From contig VFLF01000051.1 of NCBI GenBank assembly GCA_009885185.1, positions 1 through 5,847 on the forward strand: DNA of 5,847 nt, in the 5' to 3' direction. The stretch comes from Nitrosomonadales bacterium (GTDB lineage: Bacteria; Pseudomonadota; Gammaproteobacteria; Burkholderiales; SG8-41). Position numbers and translations under genes: made by a program. Positions within the stretch are counted from its first letter, which is position 1, and each line of letters opens with the position of its first letter. Positions 5,458-5,847 of the stretch are shown piece after piece. The notes under the pieces are model-generated. The model had not been told where the DNA came from, did no database searches, and saw only the letters and a list, made by a program, of their open reading frames with translations.

Positions 5458-5847
5458 ATGGCAACAGCAGCGAGCGGCAACGCAGGCGTAGGCACCATCA
5501 AAGTCGTCATCGGCGACGTCAAAGTCATCGGCGTGGACGGCGTAGCGCGCCAGGCGCAAGTGGGCGACAAAGTATTTGCGCGTGAAACGATCCAGACCAA
5601 CGCGAATGCCATCGTGCAAGTGCAGCTTGAAAATGGCCGCATGCTTGATCTGGGCCGTGACTCCAAGATAGCACTCGACAGCGACGTCATCGGCCCGCAA
5701 GGTCCGGCCACGACCACAGCGCCCGCCACTGGCGACATTGCCGCGATCCAGGCGCAGATCGCCGCAGGCGCGGATCCTTCAAAAGTGGCAGAAGCCACCG
5801 CTGCGGGCGGTGCGCCCGGCGCGGGTGGTGCTGACGGCGGCGGCGGC
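5458..5847 (+). CDS. LapA-like surface adhesin, N-terminal retention module, 3' partial
   Basis: Only the first 130 residues are visible; the frame is open at the right edge. The start is ATG at 5458, seven bases after a G6 run (5445-5450) that can serve as Shine-Dalgarno sequence. There is no Sec signal peptide, as expected for a type I substrate with a C-terminal signal. Residues 10-80 form a beta-rich retention module with GTIKVVIGDVKVIG, VGDKVFARETIQTNA and LENGRMLDLGRDS. Then come IAAGADPSKVAEATAAG (101-117) and a Gly-rich linker (117-130). In P. fluorescens LapA, LapG cuts between the two Ala of TAAG and releases the adhesin from the outer membrane; here this would be A115/A116. The downstream protein is probably long and repetitive, with RTX-type repeats and a C-terminal secretion signal, but none of that is visible. 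The TolC-family protein at 805-2133 is the likely outer-membrane exporter and anchor. Confidence 0.92.
   Translation, partial: MATAASGNAGVGTIKVVIGDVKVIGVDGVARQAQVGDKVFARETIQTNANAIVQVQLENGRMLDLGRDSKIALDSDVIGPQGPATTTAPATGDIAAIQAQIAAGADPSKVAEATAAGGAPGAGGADGGGG
5797..5808 (+). other. predicted LapG cleavage site TAAG in the adhesin
   Basis: These codons encode T114-A115-A116-G117. The preceding IAAGADPS...EATAAG context closely resembles the LapA cleavage region, and the position matches well (the P. fluorescens cut is at Ala108/Ala109). Another AAG at residues 102-104 lacks the Thr and lies in the conserved helix-like segment before the site, so TAAG is preferred. Confidence 0.85.

Noticed and set aside
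1..5847. Mobile elements, CRISPR arrays, tRNA or rRNA genes, phage attachment sites
   Set aside because: No transposase or integrase frames, terminal inverted repeats, regularly spaced repeats or tRNA-like cloverleaf sequences were recognised by eye.

Overview
The window looks like chromosomal DNA from a Gram-negative proteobacterium, most likely a betaproteobacterium. It has a TolC-type outer-membrane exporter, a periplasmic MepM-like M23 peptidase and a LapA-type adhesin N-terminus, and its coding DNA is GC-rich with AT-rich promoter regions. The taxonomic call is an inference from protein style, not from a marker gene.

Layout, left to right: (1) the C-terminal part of a NarL/LuxR-type response regulator, cut by the window edge (to 518); (2) a 286-base AT-rich intergenic region (519-804); (3) a 442-residue TolC/AggA/LapE-type outer-membrane factor (805-2133) closed by a strong intrinsic terminator (2166-2196); (4) a small conserved protein of unknown function (2243-2587), probably co-transcribed with (5) a secreted M23 metallopeptidase (2642-3973); (6) on the minus strand, convergent with the peptidase, an aminoglycoside-phosphotransferase/EcKinase-like kinase (about 3992-5074); (7) a divergent control region (5075-5457) with repeated operator-like motifs, a CRP-like palindrome and promoter candidates on both strands; (8) the first 130 residues of a large surface adhesin that runs off the right edge (5458 onward).

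The main biological story is a biofilm adhesin system. The last gene begins with a LapA-type retention module that contains the TAAG dialanine site. In the Pseudomonas fluorescens Lap system, the periplasmic protease LapG cuts at this site under control of the c-di-GMP receptor LapD. The TolC-family protein at 805-2133 is of the type that exports such adhesins and holds them in the outer membrane. The two genes are separated by a housekeeping-looking peptidase pair and a kinase. LapB, LapC, LapD and LapG equivalents are not in the window and would have to lie elsewhere.

No rRNA, tRNA, CRISPR array, insertion sequence or integrase was seen. The most unusual material is non-coding: three copies of TCGATACC upstream of the adhesin, two of them overlapping a perfect 16-base palindrome, next to a near-consensus CRP-like site.
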